Source of the DNA: Streptomyces xiamenensis
GTDB taxonomy: Bacteria > Actinomycetota > Actinomycetes > Streptomycetales > Streptomycetaceae
Direction: 5' to 3'
DNA: 64,000 nt
Assembly (NCBI RefSeq): GCF_000993785.3
Contig: NZ_CP009922.3
Coordinates: 558,001 to 622,000 of the forward strand
Part shown: piece by piece, positions 61,569-64,000 of the stretch
How positions within the stretch are numbered: the stretch's first letter is position 1
How the letters are laid out: each line of letters starts with the position of its first letter
Translations under genes and position numbers: made by a program
Notes under the pieces: generated by a model
What the model was told of the DNA's origin: nothing
The model's database searches: none
Seen by the model: only the letters and a program-made list of their open reading frames with translations

Positions 61569-62177
61569 TCAGGCCGCGAGCTGCGCGGTGAGCAGCGCGA
61601 CGGCCTCCTCCTGGGAGAGGCCGGCGCCGTCGGCCGGCGGGGCCTCGATCCAGAAGTTGACCTGGGTGAGGACATTGGCGACGCTGGCCACGTTCAGGGC
61701 CACCGCGACGTTCGCGGCGGCGGCGACGTTCACGACGCACAGCGCGCCGGAGCCGAAGTCCTCGCTCCGCTCGACCTCGACGACCGCGGTCAGTTCCTCG
61801 GCGGCGTCGGCGACGGCCTGTTCCACCAGGCGCGGGTCTCCGCTGCGGACATCGGAGGCGAAGCCCGCGAAGAACTCCGGGGACGCCTCCTCGACCAGGG
61901 CGACGATCTCCGCGATCGCGGCGCGGCCCTCGGCGGTCGCGTTGTGGGCGAACTCGCCGGTGTCGTCACCGGCGAACAGGCCGCCGGCCACGAGATCGTC
62001 CGCCACCGGGCCGATCCCGAAGAACAGGCCGGTGAACAGGTCCTGACCATCGGTGGCGGCGTCCTGCGCGACGGCCACCAGGGGGGTGGGGGACGGGGTC
62101 GCGGAGGCGGAGGCCACGCCGATGCCACCGGCGACGATCGCGGCGGCCGCGGCAGCGGCGATGAAGCGCTTTCTCAC
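61569..62177 (-). CDS. sdpC: SdpC-family peptide-toxin precursor
   Basis: A 202-aa exported precursor, the same length as Bacillus SdpC (203). Signal peptide RKRFIAAAAAAAIVAGGIGVASA, then the family hallmark DGQDLFTGLFFGIGPVAD (43-60), a helical region, and a hydrophobic C-terminal segment (ALCVVNVAAAANVAVAL and on to NFW, about 146-176) that corresponds to the mature toxin. It contains one Cys (147) instead of the two that form the SDP disulfide. GTG 62177 has AAAGG 8 nt upstream; GTG 62186 is an alternative. No SdpI or SdpR homologue is seen. Confidence 0.85.
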   Translation of the reverse strand: MRKRFIAAAAAAAIVAGGIGVASASATPSPTPLVAVAQDAATDGQDLFTGLFFGIGPVADDLVAGGLFAGDDTGEFAHNATAEGRAAIAEIVALVEEASPEFFAGFASDVRSGDPRLVEQAVADAAEELTAVVEVERSEDFGSGALCVVNVAAAANVAVALNVASVANVLTQVNFWIEAPPADGAGLSQEEAVALLTAQLAA

Positions 62178-62348
62178 GGAGAACACCTTTCTCGGTGTGA
62201 TGTGGGGCCGGACGCGTGGAGCGCGGCCGGTATGTCACGGGAAAGGCCTTTTCCCTTTCGGGCAACCGGTTGTACGGCACGACCGCCCGCTTTGTCCGGC
62301 CACGGTGCGATCGCCGGACCATTGTGCGGCGCGGAGCCGATCTCCACC

Positions 62349-62364
62349 ATTGCCCGATCGGGCA
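62349..62364. promoter_or_regulatory. Tandem operator site 1
   Basis: ATTGCCCGATCGGGCA contains the palindrome GCCCGATCGGGC. A near copy lies exactly 30 bp to the right (about three helix turns). It sits in the region between sdpC and the esterase. Confidence 0.55.
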
Positions 62365-62378
62365 TCGCCGGGGCGGGC

Positions 62379-62394
62379 ATTGCCCAAGTGGGCA
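62379..62394. promoter_or_regulatory. Tandem operator site 2
   Basis: ATTGCCCAAGTGGGCA, the imperfect copy of the site at 62349. The pair shares ATTGCCC and GGGCA at the same spacing, as for a dimeric repressor on one helix face. The rest of 62178-62566 shows no gene. Confidence 0.55.
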
Positions 62395-62566
62395 GCGTCC
62401 GCAGGCACCGAAGGATTCACCCGCGCGACTGGCTTACGCCATGCGCCCCCTGATGCGCTGTCGAGCGGAAGAGTGGCGGACCGGGGAGTGCGTGCGCTCA
62501 GGCGCACACCACGCACGGCCGATAACCCTGACGACGCCCGTCTCACCGACCCCCGAGGAGCCCGTC

Positions 62567-63583
62567 ATGTCCCCTGCTGTGAGCCGCCGCGGTCTGCTGG
62601 CCGGCACGGCGGCGGTGGCCGCCGCCCCCGCCCTGCTGGGCGCCGCCGGAGCACCCCGCGCCGGAGCACCCCGCGCCGAGGTCACCGGGGGCAGGCGCCG
62701 GGGCGGCCGGGTGGTGGAGGTGAGCGTCGACTCCCCCGCCCTGGGTGGTCCGGGGGAGATCGCGCTGCTCACCCCGCGCGGCTGGGACCGGCGCCGCCCC
62801 GGCGACCGCTGGCCGACCCTCTATCTGCTGCCGGGCGGAGACGGGGATCACCACGTATGGACCGCGGAGTTCGCCGTCCAGGACATCCCCGAGCTGGCCG
62901 ATGTGCTGGTGGTGATGCCCGCGATGCCGCTGTTCGGCTTCTGCACCGACTGGTGGAACCACGGCGCCGGCGGCCCGCCGGCCGTCGAGAGCTTCCATCT
63001 GCGCGAGGTGATCCCGCTGATGGAGCGGGAGTACGGGGCGGCCCCGGTCCGCGCGGTGGCCGGTGAGTCGCAGGGCGGGTACGGCGCGCTGTCGTACGCG
63101 TCCCGCAACCCCGGGATGTTCGGCGCGGTGGCGGCGTTCAGCGGCCCCGTCCATCCGCTGGCCCACCCGGAGGTGTGGCTGGCGGGAGCCCGGCTGGTGG
63201 GCGTGGACCCGCTCGCGATCTGGGGCGACCCCGTCGCCCAGCGCCGCAACTGGATCGCGCGCGACCCGTACTACCACGTGCGGGGGCTGCTGGGGACGCC
63301 GGTGTATCTGTCGTCGGGCGACGGCACCCGGGGCGAACGGGAGGGCCCGGACTGGGAGGAGGAGATCTTCATCCCCGGCACCGAGGAGTGGATCGAACGC
63401 CTCCCGGACAACGTGGTGTCCGTGACCGAGGCCATCATCAGCAGGGAGGCCCGCGCCCTGACCGACCGGCTCATCTCGGTGGGCGTCCAGGTCGAAGCCC
63501 ACTTCCACCCGGGCACGCACACCGGCGGCTACGGGCCGGGCGAACTGCGCCGGGCCCTGCCGGTGCTGCTGGGCGCCCTGTAG
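62567..63583 (+). CDS. Tat-exported alpha/beta hydrolase (esterase, Ag85-like group)
   Basis: A 338-aa exported esterase. Twin-arginine signal SRRGLLAGTAAVAAAPALLGAA, then an esterase-D-like domain: oxyanion region LYLLPGGDGDHHVW, nucleophile Ser168 in AGESQGGYGAL, late His in HFHPGTHTGGYG. ATG 62567 has GAGGAG 7 nt upstream. Candidates include acyl or mycolyl-like transfer or cinnamoyl esterase activity. It diverges from the toxin operon over the tandem operator sites. Confidence 0.87.
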   Translation: MSPAVSRRGLLAGTAAVAAAPALLGAAGAPRAGAPRAEVTGGRRRGGRVVEVSVDSPALGGPGEIALLTPRGWDRRRPGDRWPTLYLLPGGDGDHHVWTAEFAVQDIPELADVLVVMPAMPLFGFCTDWWNHGAGGPPAVESFHLREVIPLMEREYGAAPVRAVAGESQGGYGALSYASRNPGMFGAVAAFSGPVHPLAHPEVWLAGARLVGVDPLAIWGDPVAQRRNWIARDPYYHVRGLLGTPVYLSSGDGTRGEREGPDWEEEIFIPGTEEWIERLPDNVVSVTEAIISREARALTDRLISVGVQVEAHFHPGTHTGGYGPGELRRALPVLLGAL

Positions 63584-63615
63584 TCCGCACCGCGGTCGGC
63601 GCGGCCCCCACGGGG

Positions 63616-64000
63616 TCAGCGGGCGGGCGGCCGGCCGTGGGGTATCGGAGTGCCGTCCCGGGGGTCGCTGCGCGCGGTGCCGCCGGACCGGGGCCCCGGA
63701 GTGGGCCTCACCGGGTGGCCGGCCGGGGGCGGCGGGCCCGCCGCCGGTCCCCGGGGCGGCGCGGGCACGTCGCCCTCGCGCCCGGCCGCGCCGTTCACCG
63801 GGGGCCTGGGCAGTTCCATGGTGATCTCCGAGGACGGCTCCGCGCCCCGGTGCGCGGCGGGCGGCGGCGAGCCCGTCACCGGGTCCCCCGGCTGCCGCGC
63901 CGGCGCCGATGGCAGCCCGGGCTCGCCGTCCGGCGGTAGGCGCAGCCGGGCCAGTTCGGCGTTGAACTGGGCTCCCGCCAGCAACGACAGATTGGTCAGC
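63616..64000 (-). CDS. YihY/BrkB-family membrane protein, C-terminal part (truncated by window edge)
   Basis: The fragment opens in LTNLSLLAGAQFNAELARLRLP, the conserved last-helix segment of YihY/BrkB proteins, followed by a long Pro/Gly/Ser-rich cytoplasmic tail. The N-terminal helices lie beyond base 64000. Role in the family is unknown, possibly efflux. Confidence 0.75.
   Translation of the reverse strand, partial: LTNLSLLAGAQFNAELARLRLPPDGEPGLPSAPARQPGDPVTGSPPPAAHRGAEPSSEITMELPRPPVNGAAGREGDVPAPPRGPAAGPPPPAGHPVRPTPGPRSGGTARSDPRDGTPIPHGRPPAR

Noticed and set aside
1..64000. CRISPR arrays, phage genes, replication origin
   Set aside because: No regularly spaced repeats, no phage structural or integrase genes, no DnaA-box cluster seen.

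Overview
The window is high-GC actinobacterial DNA that reads as a Streptomyces chromosome. It carries the mycothiol gene mshC, two chaplins (aerial-hypha coat proteins), an S-(hydroxymethyl)mycothiol dehydrogenase, many TetR and GntR regulators, several leaderless-looking starts, Tat and Sec exported glycosidases, and Streptomyces-type LacI operators. Gene order from mshC through the chaplin pair looks like the conserved chromosomal core. From the tRNA-Leu at 11.5 kb rightwards the content is mostly accessory.

Layout. 0.1-8.7 kb: mshC, a SCO1664-type protein and DUF3090 in one leftward operon, a histidine phosphatase, a deazaflavin-type luciferase-like oxidoreductase, an aldo/keto reductase, and a RecD-like protein with ruined ATPase motifs. 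8.8-11.7 kb: long and short chaplins, an M20 peptidase, tRNA-Leu(GAG). 11.7-18.6 kb: a small island with an NTF2-like/XRE pair, TetR, a siderophore-interacting protein, a three-module flavin/iron-sulfur fusion, a decayed IS481-type transposase and an unknown membrane-anchored protein. 19-20.4 kb: a GH30 xylanase under a CebR-type operator. 20.6-28.9 kb: two divergent operons forming a catabolic locus: luciferase-like monooxygenase, tautomerase, aldehyde dehydrogenase, alpha/beta hydrolase and two DUF1185 proteins on the left; BCCT transporter, SnoaL-like protein, flavin reductase and GntR regulator on the right.

29-37.1 kb: a compact metal-acquisition locus. A siderophore-type ABC importer and an MFS exporter face a four-gene biosynthetic operon (N-methyltransferase-like, DUF364, PduX-like GHMP kinase, SbnA-like PLP enzyme). 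The importer operon and the biosynthetic operon each carry a 15-bp site resembling a Zur box, and there is no NRPS or NIS synthetase. I do not recognise it as a described pathway and regard it as the strongest candidate for a new system. 37.1-47.5 kb: glucarate dehydratase-like enolase, a phosphotransferase/MATE pair, acetyltransferase, three TetR genes, a P450, an esterase and a PepSY membrane protein. 47.7-58.2 kb: GH43 enzyme, VOC protein, PH-domain membrane protein, an asparagine operon (GntR, permease, asparaginase), the mycothiol-dependent formaldehyde detoxification pair, and a DHA2 exporter.

58.2-64 kb: an orphan LuxR, a YtrA-type GntR with its membrane partner, and an SdpABC-like peptide-toxin operon whose toxin gene lies first and is separated from its maturation genes by a strong hairpin. 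A Tat-exported esterase and a truncated YihY/BrkB gene close the window.

Three genes (SCO1664-type, GntR at 51.4 kb, and the esterase at 45 kb, twice) lose their frame in ways that one added G or C in a short G/C run would repair. This pattern suggests consensus errors rather than pseudogenes. Only the IS481 remnant looks genuinely decayed. All homology calls come from reading the sequence; no database search was run.
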